Shown piece after piece: positions 26,519 to 34,812 of a stretch of 64,000 nt of DNA (within the stretch, counting starts at the first letter, position 1; each line of letters begins with the position of its first letter). This DNA is from Shinella zoogloeoides (GTDB lineage Bacteria; Pseudomonadota; Alphaproteobacteria; Rhizobiales; Rhizobiaceae), in contig NZ_CP086611.1 of the NCBI RefSeq assembly GCF_020883495.1, forward strand, positions 124,001 to 188,000, given 5' to 3'. Under the pieces are notes generated by a model. The model had not been told where the DNA came from, did not search any database, and saw only the letters and a list, made by a program, of their open reading frames with translations. Made by a program: the position numbers and the translations under genes.

Positions 26519-27508
26519 GTGAACCGAACCCTTCGATTGCTGAGACGCCGCGCGCTCGGCAGCATTCCCGTGCTGCTGATCGTCGTCGTGCTGACATTCC
26601 TGCTGCTGGAGGCGGCGGCGGGCGATGCCGTCGATGCCTATCTCCTCTCCATCGGCGGAGGCGACGCGACGATTGCGCAGTCCTTGCGCGCCTCCTACGG
26701 TCTCGACCAGTCCATGGCGGCGCGGCTCTGGCTCTATCTGTCCTCGCTCGCCCGGCTCGATCTCGGCTGGTCCGTCGCCTTCGACCGGCCGGTGCGCGAC
26801 CTCATCCTCGAACGCCTGCCCAACACGCTGCTGCTGATGGGCAGCGCCACGGCGCTCTCCTTCGCCATCGGCTCGGCGCTCGGCATCGTCGCCGGGGAAA
26901 AGCCCGGCAGCGGGCGCGACCGGGTCCTCTCCACACTCTCGCTCATCCTCTACGCCATCCCCGGCTTCTGGCTCGGCCTCGTCCTCAGCATCGTCTTCGC
27001 CGTGCAGCTTCGCTGGCTGCCCACCTCCGGCATCGAAACCATCGCCTCCGGGCGTACCGGCCTTTCGCGCGCCGCCGATATCGCCGCCCATCTGGCGCTG
27101 CCGGTCGCAACGCTGACGCTGGTCTATATGGCGCTCTTCCTGCGCGTCATGCGGGCCGGGATGGCGGAGGTCTGGGGGCTGGATTTCGTGCTCTTCGCCC
27201 GCTCCAAGGGTGTTTCGCGGGCGCGGATCGTGCTGCGGCATGTCGCGCGTAACGCGCTGCTGCCGCTCGTCACCATGCTCGGCCTGCAATCGGCCGCCAT
27301 GCTTGGCGGCAGCGTCGTCATCGAGAGCATTTTTGCCATTCCCGGCTTCGGGCGGCTGGCGCAGGAGGCGGTGAGCGGGCGCGATACGGCGCTGCTTACC
27401 GGCATCATCGTGACGAGCGCCGTGCTGGTCATCCTCGTCAACCTTATGATCGATATCGCCTATGCCGCGCTCGACCCGCGCGTCGGGGCTTCGGAGCGTG
27501 GCGCATGA
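26519..27508 (+). CDS. ABC importer permease, DppB-like
   Basis: A 329-residue permease with about six helices. The start is GTG. The family motif is seen as YGLDQSMAARLWLYLSSLAR and the EAA-like loop as ARSKGVSRARIVLRHVARNA. It starts 43 bases after the binding protein with no hairpin between them. Its stop overlaps the next start by ATGA. Confidence 0.92.
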   Translation: MNRTLRLLRRRALGSIPVLLIVVVLTFLLLEAAAGDAVDAYLLSIGGGDATIAQSLRASYGLDQSMAARLWLYLSSLARLDLGWSVAFDRPVRDLILERLPNTLLLMGSATALSFAIGSALGIVAGEKPGSGRDRVLSTLSLILYAIPGFWLGLVLSIVFAVQLRWLPTSGIETIASGRTGLSRAADIAAHLALPVATLTLVYMALFLRVMRAGMAEVWGLDFVLFARSKGVSRARIVLRHVARNALLPLVTMLGLQSAAMLGGSVVIESIFAIPGFGRLAQEAVSGRDTALLTGIIVTSAVLVILVNLMIDIAYAALDPRVGASERGA

Positions 27509-28335
27509 GGCTGCTGCGAAACCTTCTGCGGACGCCCGAGGGCGCGGTCGGGTTTGGCCTTCTCGCCGTGCTTGCGCTCGTCGCGCTGTTCGCGCCGGTT
27601 CTGTCGCCGGGCGATCCGCTGCGCATCGCCGGCCGCGCGCTGACCGCGCCCTTCACCGATCCGGCCTTCCCGCTCGGCACGGACCGGCTGGGGCGGGACG
27701 TGCTGGCGGGCATCGTGCATGGCGCGCGCACCTCGCTTCTCGTCGGGCTTGCGGCGGCATGTGCCGCCCTTGCCGTCGGCCTTTGCGTCGGGCTGGCGGC
27801 GGGTTTTGCCGGCGGCATCGTCGACGAGGCGCTGATGCGCGTGGTCGATGCCTTCCAGATCGTGCCGAGCTTCCTTCTGGCGCTCGCCTTCGTCAGCGTC
27901 ATAGGCGCGTCCGTGCCGGTCGTGGTGCTGGCCATCGCGCTCGGCGCCTGGGCCGATCCGGCGCGGCTGACGCGGGCGCAGGTTCTCTCCGTGCGCGAGC
28001 GCGACTATGTCGCCTCGGCGCGTGTCGTCGGCATGCATCCGGTGGAGATCGCCTTGCGGGAAATCCTGCCGAACGTGCTGCCGCCGGTGCTGGCGCTCTC
28101 GGCCATCATCGTCGCCGCCGCGATCCTCACGGAAGCGGCGCTCTCCTTCCTCGGTCTCGGCGATCCGAACATCGTCACCTGGGGATCGATGATCGCCGAG
28201 GGGCGGAACGTCCTGCGCTCCTCGCCCTTCCTGTCGGTCTTCCCCGGCATCGCGCTGGTGGTGACGGTCGTCGGCGTCTATCTCCTGAGCGAAGGGCTGG
28301 GCAAGGCGCTCGCCCACCGGGGAGGGGGCGCATGA
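27505..28335 (+). CDS. ABC importer permease, DppC-like
   Basis: A 276-residue permease. PLGTDRLGRDVLAGIVHGAR is the diagnostic motif of DppC-type subunits, and VASARVVGMHPVEIALREIL is the coupling loop. It has ATGA overlaps at both ends, so it is tightly coupled with DppB-like and ATPase genes. Confidence 0.94.
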   Translation: MRLLRNLLRTPEGAVGFGLLAVLALVALFAPVLSPGDPLRIAGRALTAPFTDPAFPLGTDRLGRDVLAGIVHGARTSLLVGLAAACAALAVGLCVGLAAGFAGGIVDEALMRVVDAFQIVPSFLLALAFVSVIGASVPVVVLAIALGAWADPARLTRAQVLSVRERDYVASARVVGMHPVEIALREILPNVLPPVLALSAIIVAAAILTEAALSFLGLGDPNIVTWGSMIAEGRNVLRSSPFLSVFPGIALVVTVVGVYLLSEGLGKALAHRGGGA

Positions 28336-29114
28336 CGGCGCTTTGCGAAATCCGGCAGCTTGCCGTCACCTATCGCGGCCAGCCGGCCCCCGCCCTGAAG
28401 GGCGTCGATCTCGATATCCATACCGGCGAGCGGCTGGCGATCATCGGCGAAAGCGGCTCCGGCAAGAGCACCTTCGCGCGGTCGCTCGCCGGCCTGCTAC
28501 CGGATGGCGCGCGCATTGCGGGAAGCCTGCGCTGGGCGGCCGGACATGCGCCCCGCCCCGGCCGCGATATCGGTTTCGTCTTCCAGGATCCTTCCGCCAG
28601 CCTGAACCCGGTGCTGACCATCGGCGAACAGGTCGCCGAAGGCGCGCGCCGCCATCTCGGGCTTTCGCGCCGGCAGGGCGAGGCCCATGCGCTGGACATG
28701 CTGGCGCGCGTGCACATCCCCGATCCCGAAAAGACCCTCCACGTCTTCCCCCATCAGCTTTCCGGCGGCCAGCGCCAGCGCGTGGCGATTGCCGCAGCGC
28801 TGGCGGTAAAGCCCGGCCTGCTGATCGCCGACGAGCCGACCAGCGCGCTCGACATGGTGGTGCAGGCGGAGATCGTCGCGCTGCTCGATGAACTCGTGCG
28901 CGACGGCGGCATGACGCTGGTCTTCGTCACCCACGATATCGCGCTCGCTTCCGGCTTTGCCGACCGGGTGGCGATCTTCCGCGACGGCGAGCTGGTCGAA
29001 ACCGGCGCGACGGCCACGGTTCTTGCCGCACCGCAGGCGGCCTACACCGCCGCGCTGATCGCCAGCCACCGCGATCTTGCGACGCCGCCGCTGATCCGGG
29101 AGGCGGGCCGATGA
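28332..29114 (+). CDS. ABC importer ATP-binding protein, DppD-like
   Basis: A 260-residue ATPase. Walker A GESGSGKSTFARSL, Q-loop FQDPSASLNPVLTIGEQ, signature LSGGQRQRVAIAAAL and Walker B LLIADEPTSALD are intact. It is shorter than the usual ~320 residues because the C-terminal oligopeptide-transporter extension with the Fe-S cysteines is missing. The start at 28332 overlaps the DppC-like stop. Confidence 0.93.
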   Translation: MTALCEIRQLAVTYRGQPAPALKGVDLDIHTGERLAIIGESGSGKSTFARSLAGLLPDGARIAGSLRWAAGHAPRPGRDIGFVFQDPSASLNPVLTIGEQVAEGARRHLGLSRRQGEAHALDMLARVHIPDPEKTLHVFPHQLSGGQRQRVAIAAALAVKPGLLIADEPTSALDMVVQAEIVALLDELVRDGGMTLVFVTHDIALASGFADRVAIFRDGELVETGATATVLAAPQAAYTAALIASHRDLATPPLIREAGR

Positions 29115-29902
29115 CGCTGCTCGATATCCGGGATCTCAGCAAACGCTACGCATCGGGTGGCCGCGACGTCGCCGCGCTCGACGGCGTGTCGCTGACCCTT
29201 GCGGCGGGGGAGACCCTCGGTCTTGCCGGTGCGTCCGGCAGTGGAAAATCGACGCTGGCGCGCGTTCTTACGCGCCTCGTTCCGGCAGATGGCGGCACGG
29301 TGCATTTCGGCGGCGAGGACTGGCTTGCGCTTTCCGGCGGCGAACTGCGCCGGCGGCGGGCGAAGATGCAGATGGTGTTTCAGGATGTGCTCGGCGCGTT
29401 CAATCCCCGCGCCACCGTCGCGTCCGTCATCGAGGATCCGCTGCGCATCCACAACATTGTTCCGAAGGCCGGATGGGCACGGGAGGTCGCGGCTCTGCTC
29501 GACCGCGTCGGCCTTCCGGCGTCCTATGCCACCCGCTCGATCCGCGACGTGTCGGGCGGCCAGCGCCAGCGCATTGCCATCGCCCGCGCCATCGCCTCGC
29601 GGCCGTCGCTGATTGTGCTCGACGAGGCGGTCTCCGCCCTCGACGTTTCGCTGCGGGAAAAGATCCTCGAACTCCTCGTCACCCTGCAGGTCGAGCGCGG
29701 CATCGCCTATCTCTTCATCTCGCACGACCTCGCCGTGCTCGCCGCCGTCTCCCACCGCATCGCCATCATGGATGCCGGCCGGATCGTGGAGACGGGGCCG
29801 GCGGCCGGGGTGATCGGCGCGCCGCAATCGCCGGCCGCCCGCGCGCTCGTGCGCGCGGTGCCGCGCCTCATCCTCCAAAAGGAAGACCGCAATGCCGTTT
29901 GA
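29111..29902 (+). CDS. ABC importer ATP-binding protein, DppF-like
   Basis: A 263-residue ATPase and partner of the previous one. Walker A GASGSGKSTLARVL, Q-loop VFQDVLGAFNPRATV, signature VSGGQRQRIAIARAI, Walker B LIVLDEAVSALD and the His switch FISHDLAVL are visible. It too lacks the usual C-terminal extension. Its 3' end overlaps the aminotransferase start by 11 bases. Confidence 0.93.
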   Translation: MTLLDIRDLSKRYASGGRDVAALDGVSLTLAAGETLGLAGASGSGKSTLARVLTRLVPADGGTVHFGGEDWLALSGGELRRRRAKMQMVFQDVLGAFNPRATVASVIEDPLRIHNIVPKAGWAREVAALLDRVGLPASYATRSIRDVSGGQRQRIAIARAIASRPSLIVLDEAVSALDVSLREKILELLVTLQVERGIAYLFISHDLAVLAAVSHRIAIMDAGRIVETGPAAGVIGAPQSPAARALVRAVPRLILQKEDRNAV

Positions 29903-30986
29903 TCGCTGGAATGCCCTGAACGACGCTCCCGTCTTCCCGCCCGAGCGCTTCGGCCTCATCGCCGACCGGCTCGGCAAGGTTCTCAAGACGCGGAACGATA
30001 TCCTGCTGTTCCAGACGGAGGCGGTCGTCGCGCTGGAGGCGGCAACGGCGAGCCTTGCTCGCCCGGGCCTGAAAGCGATCAACATCGTCACCAGCCCCTT
30101 CGGCGCGTGGTTCGGCGGCTGGCTGCGGCGCGGCGGCGCGGAGGTGGTGACGCTTTCCGCCGAGCCGGCCCGCCCGATCGACGCCGGGGCCGTGACGGCT
30201 GCCTTCGAGGCGCATCCGGAAACGAAAGCCGTCATCTTCTGCCATGCGGAATCGGCGAACGGCGTGCTCAACCCGCTGGAGGAGATCGTCGCCGCCGCGC
30301 GGACCCGGGGCATCGTGACGGTGGTGGACGCCGTCGCATCCGTGGGCGGCCATGCGCTGGATGTCGATGCGCTCGGCGTCGATATCGCCGTGATCGGACC
30401 GCAGAAGTCGCTGGCGGGACCGGCGGGCGTCTCGGCCCTCTCGGTCAGTCCGGCCGCATGGCGCCTGATAACGGCCGAAGGCGGGCCAAAGGAATCGACG
30501 CTGTCGCTGCTCGACCGCAAGGCCTGGCTCGATGCCGGCCGCGGTGCGCTGCCCGGCACCTCCGCGGCGCTGGAATTCTTCGCGCTGGAAGCCGCGCTCG
30601 ACCGCTTCGAGGCGGAAGGCCTCGATGCCGTTCTCGCCCGTCATGCCCAAGCGGCAAAGGCGGCGCGCGACGGCCTGATCGCTCTTGGGACGGAGCCATG
30701 GGCCGCACCTGGCCGCGCATCCCATCTCGTGACGACGGCAAGGCTGCCCGATGGCGTGGATGCGGAGGTCTTCCTCGCCGCCGCTGCCCATCTCGATACG
30801 GACATGTCGCCGGGCGTCGGCCCCGGTGCGGAAAACCTCGTTCGGCTCAACCATACGGGCCAGCGTGCCCGCTTCGAAGCCGTGCTCGGCAATGTCGCCG
30901 CCTATGGCGTCGCCCTTCGCAAACTCGGCTTCGAGGCGGATATCCCGGCGGCGGCGACAGCCGTTGCCGCGCATTATGCCGGCTGA
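29892..30986 (+). CDS. Class V PLP aminotransferase, PucG/alanine-glyoxylate type
   Basis: A 364-residue fold-type I enzyme of the class V group (serine-pyruvate, alanine-glyoxylate, ureidoglycine-glyoxylate aminotransferases). The PLP lysine lies in VIGPQKSLAGPAGVS and VVDAVASVGGHALDVD gives the cofactor Asp. It overlaps the ATPase gene, so it belongs to the importer operon and probably acts on the imported amine or amino acid. The PucG relationship is a family-level impression; the substrate is not proven. Confidence 0.88.
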   Translation: MPFDRWNALNDAPVFPPERFGLIADRLGKVLKTRNDILLFQTEAVVALEAATASLARPGLKAINIVTSPFGAWFGGWLRRGGAEVVTLSAEPARPIDAGAVTAAFEAHPETKAVIFCHAESANGVLNPLEEIVAAARTRGIVTVVDAVASVGGHALDVDALGVDIAVIGPQKSLAGPAGVSALSVSPAAWRLITAEGGPKESTLSLLDRKAWLDAGRGALPGTSAALEFFALEAALDRFEAEGLDAVLARHAQAAKAARDGLIALGTEPWAAPGRASHLVTTARLPDGVDAEVFLAAAAHLDTDMSPGVGPGAENLVRLNHTGQRARFEAVLGNVAAYGVALRKLGFEADIPAAATAVAAHYAG

Positions 30987-31110
30987 GAAAGCACAAGAGT
31001 TCCCGGTTCAGCGCCAACGACCGGGCGGACTGTCCGGCGATGGAGACGGGTCGGGCTAGGCGGGCGCGGCCGTTGCCGCTAAAAACATCCTCGTCACAAG
31101 GGAGGTGGGG

Positions 31111-32010
31111 ATGTCGTTTTTCGAGGCCGAGGAGGCTGTCTTTTCCAGTTTCGTGCTGGGCAATGCGCCGCTCAAGAAGCTTGCCGGCGGGTTCGACTGG
31201 GCCGAGGGGCCGGTCTGGTTCGGCGATCACGATTGCCTGCTGTTCTCCGATATTCCCAACAACCGCATGCTGCGCTGGAGCGCCACGCTCGGCATCACGA
31301 CATTCCGCGAGCCGTCGAATTTCTCCAACGGCAACACGCGCGACCGGGAAGGCCGCCTCATCACCTGCGAACACGGCACGCGCCGTGTGACGCGCACGGA
31401 GCATGACGGCTCCATCACGGTGGTCGCCGACCGCTACGAGGGCAAGCCGCTGAACTCGCCCAACGATGTCGTCGTCACCTCGGACGGTGCGATCTGGTTT
31501 ACCGACCCGCATTACGGCATCGCCTCGGATTACGAGGGCACGCGCAGCGAGCAGGCGCTGCCCTGCAATGTCTACCGCGTCGATCCGCATTCCGGCCATG
31601 TCCGCGCCATGCTGACCGATTTCAACTGCCCGAACGGCCTTGCCTTCAGCCCGGATGAAACGCGCCTCTATGTCGCCGATACCGGCCGCATCCACACGGA
31701 CGATCCACGCCATATCCGCGCCTTCGACGTGGCGGCCAACGGGAGCCTGACGGGCGGCGACGTCTTCCATGTCATTGCGCCCGGCTGCGCGGACGGCATG
31801 CGCGTGGACGAGAACGGCAATCTCTGGTCCTCGGCGGGCGACGGCGTGCATTGCATCGCGCCCGATGGCCGGCGTCTCGGGAAAATCCTCGTGCCGGAGG
31901 CGGTCTCGAATGTCTGCTTCGGCGGCCGGAACGGTCATCGCCTCTTCATCACCGCGACGACCTCGCTTTATGCCGTATCGCTTGCCGTGCGCGGCGCGCG
32001 CCGGCCCTGA
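31111..32010 (+). CDS. SMP-30/gluconolactonase-family protein
   Basis: A 299-residue six-bladed beta-propeller. Family marks are FDWAEGPVWFGDHDCLLFSD (the metal-binding Glu is in EGPVW), LNSPNDVVVTSDGAIWFTDP (metal Asn) and FNCPNGLAFSPDETRLYVAD. It probably hydrolyses a sugar lactone in cytosol or periplasm; no signal peptide is seen. GGGAGG precedes the ATG at 31111. It follows the importer operon by 124 bases and may have its own promoter. Confidence 0.9.
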   Translation: MSFFEAEEAVFSSFVLGNAPLKKLAGGFDWAEGPVWFGDHDCLLFSDIPNNRMLRWSATLGITTFREPSNFSNGNTRDREGRLITCEHGTRRVTRTEHDGSITVVADRYEGKPLNSPNDVVVTSDGAIWFTDPHYGIASDYEGTRSEQALPCNVYRVDPHSGHVRAMLTDFNCPNGLAFSPDETRLYVADTGRIHTDDPRHIRAFDVAANGSLTGGDVFHVIAPGCADGMRVDENGNLWSSAGDGVHCIAPDGRRLGKILVPEAVSNVCFGGRNGHRLFITATTSLYAVSLAVRGARRP

Positions 32011-32098
32011 AGCGATGGCGAGCGCGGAGGGGTAGATTCCGCTATCGCTCCCGGGTGCTTCCCGCCTATAATGCTTATGGAGCGGAATGGGAGGCACG

Positions 32099-33118
32099 AT
32101 GGCGGTGGATGTTCGGACATCGAAGGAGATGAGCGCGGCAGCGGCGCCGAAGGCGTTGCGCGTCGGCTTCATCCTGTCGAAGAGTTTCACCCTCTCCGCC
32201 TTCGCATTGTTCGTGGATACCTTGCGGCTTGCCAGCGATAGCGAGGACCGCTCCCGCCGCGTCAACTGCGACTGGGACGTCATCAGCAGCACGCGCAATT
32301 TCATTTCCTCCTCGAGCGGCATCCAGGTCGCGCCGACCGCGCCTTTCGCCGATCCCTCCAGCTTCGACTACATCGCCGTCGTCGGCGGCCTTCTGAACGT
32401 GGAGGAGCCGATCGACAGCTACGCGAAGACCTATCTGCGCAAGGCGGCCGATGCGGGCGTCGGGCTGATCGGCCTCTGTACGGGCAGCTTCATCCTTGCG
32501 GAGGCGGGGCTTCTCAAGGGGCACACAGCCTGCGTGAGCTGGCTGCACCATCGCGATTTCCGCGCCCGCTATCCCGATATCGAAGCGACGTCGGAGCAGA
32601 TCTTCCGCTTTGACGGCAAGGTCGCCACCTGTGCCGGCGGCAGCAGCGTCGCCGATCTTGCCGCGACGCTGGTGCGCCACCATGTCGGCGAGGCGGCCGA
32701 GCGCAATGCGCTGGAAATCCTGCAGATCCGCCACCGCCGCGACGCCACCGATGTCCAGCCGCGCAATCCGCTTGGCCTCGAAGCGCGCGACCGCCGCGTG
32801 CATCTCGCCATCATGATGATGGAGCAGCACACGGAAGACCTGCTCTCCATCGACAGCATCGCCACGATGACGAACGTCTCCCGCCGCCAGCTCGAACGCC
32901 TGTTCGAGAGCGACATGGGCGCCTCGCCGAGCGCGATCTACATGAAAATCCGCATGGCCGCCGCGCTGACCATGGTGATGCGCACCAACAAGCCGCTGAT
33001 CGAGATCGCGCTCGAAACCGGCTTCGAGAGCCTATCGCACTTCACCCGGCGCTTCCGCGCCGCCTTCGGCGACACGCCCTCGCAGATCCGCCGCGATGGC
33101 CGCCGTCAGGCCGGCTGA
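32099..33118 (+). CDS. GlxA-family AraC-type transcriptional regulator
   Basis: A 339-residue regulator with an N-terminal DJ-1/PfpI-like domain (FDYIAVVGGLL, GLCTGSFILAEAGLL) and a C-terminal AraC helix-turn-helix (IDSIATMTNVSRRQLERLFE and IEIALETGFESLSHFTRRF). Members control catabolism of glycine betaine, arginine and related amines. Two ATGs (32087, 32099) each have a purine-rich site; the second follows GGAGG. It probably regulates the neighbouring importer/aminotransferase operon. Confidence 0.9.
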   Translation: MAVDVRTSKEMSAAAAPKALRVGFILSKSFTLSAFALFVDTLRLASDSEDRSRRVNCDWDVISSTRNFISSSSGIQVAPTAPFADPSSFDYIAVVGGLLNVEEPIDSYAKTYLRKAADAGVGLIGLCTGSFILAEAGLLKGHTACVSWLHHRDFRARYPDIEATSEQIFRFDGKVATCAGGSSVADLAATLVRHHVGEAAERNALEILQIRHRRDATDVQPRNPLGLEARDRRVHLAIMMMEQHTEDLLSIDSIATMTNVSRRQLERLFESDMGASPSAIYMKIRMAAALTMVMRTNKPLIEIALETGFESLSHFTRRFRAAFGDTPSQIRRDGRRQAG

Positions 33119-33193
33119 CGGCAATTCTCCCCGCGAGCCGGAACCAAGCCGCCCGCCATCCGTTCGGTTCTCATCGCTGACAAGGAGACCGCA

Positions 33194-33517
33194 ATGGCAA
33201 GCAACGACGTTCAATCCCAGATTTCCGCTCTCCGCGACGAGATCGCCGCCCTTCAGCAGGACCTCGGCGAGCGGAGCACCGAAGCCTATGAGACGATGCG
33301 CGAGCGCGCCGGCAATGCGATGGACGCTGCCCGCCCCGCCGTTCGCTCGGCCACGAAATATGTCCGCAATGAAGGCGCAGCCGTGGCGCAGGCTGCCCGG
33401 GAACATCCCGCCGCGCTTTCGGGCGTGGTGCTGACGGCCGGGATTGCCGGTGTGGTCATCGGCTATCTGCTCGGCTCCCTGGAAAGCGAGCCGCCCCGCC
33501 GCCAGCGCTGGTTCTGA
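33194..33517 (+). CDS. DUF883/YqjD-like membrane-anchored protein
   Basis: A 107-residue protein. The N-terminal half is a charged amphipathic helix (QSQISALRDEIAALQQDLGE) and the C-terminus has one hydrophobic anchor (LSGVVLTAGIAGVVIGYLLG) followed by Arg. This matches the ElaB/YqjD layout: proteins thought to tether ribosomes or other partners to the inner membrane in stress or stationary phase. AAGGAG precedes the start. It faces a second protein of the same design. Confidence 0.75.
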   Translation: MASNDVQSQISALRDEIAALQQDLGERSTEAYETMRERAGNAMDAARPAVRSATKYVRNEGAAVAQAAREHPAALSGVVLTAGIAGVVIGYLLGSLESEPPRRQRWF

Positions 33518-33524
33518 AGGTATG

Positions 33525-33551
33525 AAAAAGCCCGGCTTTGCCGGGCTTTTT
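33525..33551. terminator. Bidirectional rho-independent terminator
   Basis: A-run, GCCCGGC, loop TTT, GCCGGGC, T-run of five. The symmetric A and T tracts mean it can serve both convergent genes at 33517 and 33574. Confidence 0.9.
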
Positions 33552-33573
33552 CAGGAGCGCAAGGCGCGTCGCC

Positions 33574-33879
33574 TCACCGGTGGCGCAGGCCGAAAAGGTA
33601 GCCGATGAAGGCCGCGCCGGCGAGGGTCACGAGCGGATTGGCCTGGATCGTGCGGCGGGCTTCCTCGCGCAGCGATTCCGCCTTGGCGACCGCGATCTGC
33701 CCGGTGCCTTCGGCGATCAGCCCCGCGGATTCCCTCAGGCGGCTGATTTCCGCCTTCAGCGCCTCGATCTGCTCGTTGATCGTGGCTTCGGCAGCCGCGG
33801 CCTTCGCCTCTTCCGAAATGCTGTCGCGACCCTCAACGACGCCAAGCGTGCGTTTGCCGGTGCTCTTTTCGTCAGCCAT
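33574..33879 (-). CDS. DUF883-like membrane-anchored protein (second copy)
   Basis: A 101-residue protein with a long amphipathic helix (INEQIEALKAEISRLRESAG) and a C-terminal hydrophobic anchor (NPLVTLAGAAFIGYLFGLRHR). This is the same layout as the convergent gene at 33194, but with low sequence identity. The start at 33879 has AGGAG 8 bases upstream; the longer frame to 34209 is a shadow of imuA. It is probably an ElaB/YqjD-type stress protein. Confidence 0.75.
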   Translation of the reverse strand: MADEKSTGKRTLGVVEGRDSISEEAKAAAAEATINEQIEALKAEISRLRESAGLIAEGTGQIAVAKAESLREEARRTIQANPLVTLAGAAFIGYLFGLRHR

Positions 33880-34007
33880 GGATATGTCTCCTGGATTGAT
33901 GGGAATGGCGTGAGAAAGAACTTCCGCCGTGCCGGTTGGTTCCCGGCCATGATTCAAACTGTGATCGCTCCCGGCGGGAAAGCCCGATTGACTCTTTCGG
34001 AAATTGA

Positions 34008-34022
34008 GAACAAATAGAGAAC
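34008..34022 (+). promoter_or_regulatory. LexA (SOS) box upstream of imuA
   Basis: GAAC-N7-GAAC, an exact match to the alphaproteobacterial LexA-binding direct repeat, 31 bases before the imuA start. It predicts DNA-damage induction of the imuA-imuB-dnaE2 operon. Confidence 0.9.
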
Positions 34023-34053
34023 AATTATCCGCCAACCGGGAGCCGCCAAGCCG

Positions 34054-34812
34054 ATGTCCGCCTCCGCCCATGCCGTTGTCGCCGATCTGCGCGACCGCAT
34101 CCGGCAGTTCGACGGCCGCGCCCTGCGCGACCGGGCGGTGCTGCCCTTCGGCGTGCCGGAGATCGACGAGAAGTTGCCGGGCGGCGGATTGGCGCTCGCC
34201 AGCCTGCACGAGGTCTGCGGCGGCGGCAACGATGCGGTCGAGGGGGCGGCGGCCATGCTTTTTGCCGCCGGCATCGCGGCGCGCACAAGGGGGCAGGTGC
34301 TCTGGTGCCTGACGCGGCCCGATCTTTTCGCCCCGGCGCTGGCGCAGGCGGGCCTTGCGCCCGGCCGCGTCCTCTATATGGAGGCGAACGACGAGAAGAG
34401 CCTGCTCCTCTGTTTAGAGGAGGGGCTGCGGCATGGCGGATTGGGTGCGGTGGTGGCGGAGGTCGCGCGCCTGTCGATGACGGCCTCGCGCCGCCTGCAA
34501 CTCGCCGCGGAAGCCGGCGGCACGCTCGGCATCGCCCTGCGCCGCTTCCGGCACAAGCGGGAGGTGGGGGCCTTCCTCCTGCCCACGGCCGCCGTGACGC
34601 GCTGGCAGGTGTCCGTCGCCCCGTCCGCCCCGCTGCCCGTGCCGGGTGTCGGTCGGGCATGCTGGCGGCTGGAGCTTACGCGCTGCCGGGCCGGCGAGGC
34701 GGCGGAATTCGAAGTGGAGGCATCCGATGCCGAGGGTCGTATCGCTTTTTCTTCCCGGCTGGCCGATCGATCGCCTGCGGCGGGCCATGGGCGCCTCGGC
34801 GCCTCCGCCTGA
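34054..34812 (+). CDS. imuA: ImuA, SOS mutagenesis protein
   Basis: A 252-residue RecA/SulA-like protein, first gene of the damage-tolerance cassette. RFGVPEIDEKLPGGGLALASLHEV-type opening residues (here PFGVPEIDEKLPGGGLA) are standard for ImuA. The Walker A region is degenerate (HEVCGGGNDAVEGA). ImuA is thought to work with ImuB and DnaE2 in error-prone lesion bypass. The gene is under the LexA box at 34008, and its 3' end overlaps imuB by 86 bases in another frame. Confidence 0.92.
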   Translation: MSASAHAVVADLRDRIRQFDGRALRDRAVLPFGVPEIDEKLPGGGLALASLHEVCGGGNDAVEGAAAMLFAAGIAARTRGQVLWCLTRPDLFAPALAQAGLAPGRVLYMEANDEKSLLLCLEEGLRHGGLGAVVAEVARLSMTASRRLQLAAEAGGTLGIALRRFRHKREVGAFLLPTAAVTRWQVSVAPSAPLPVPGVGRACWRLELTRCRAGEAAEFEVEASDAEGRIAFSSRLADRSPAAGHGRLGASA

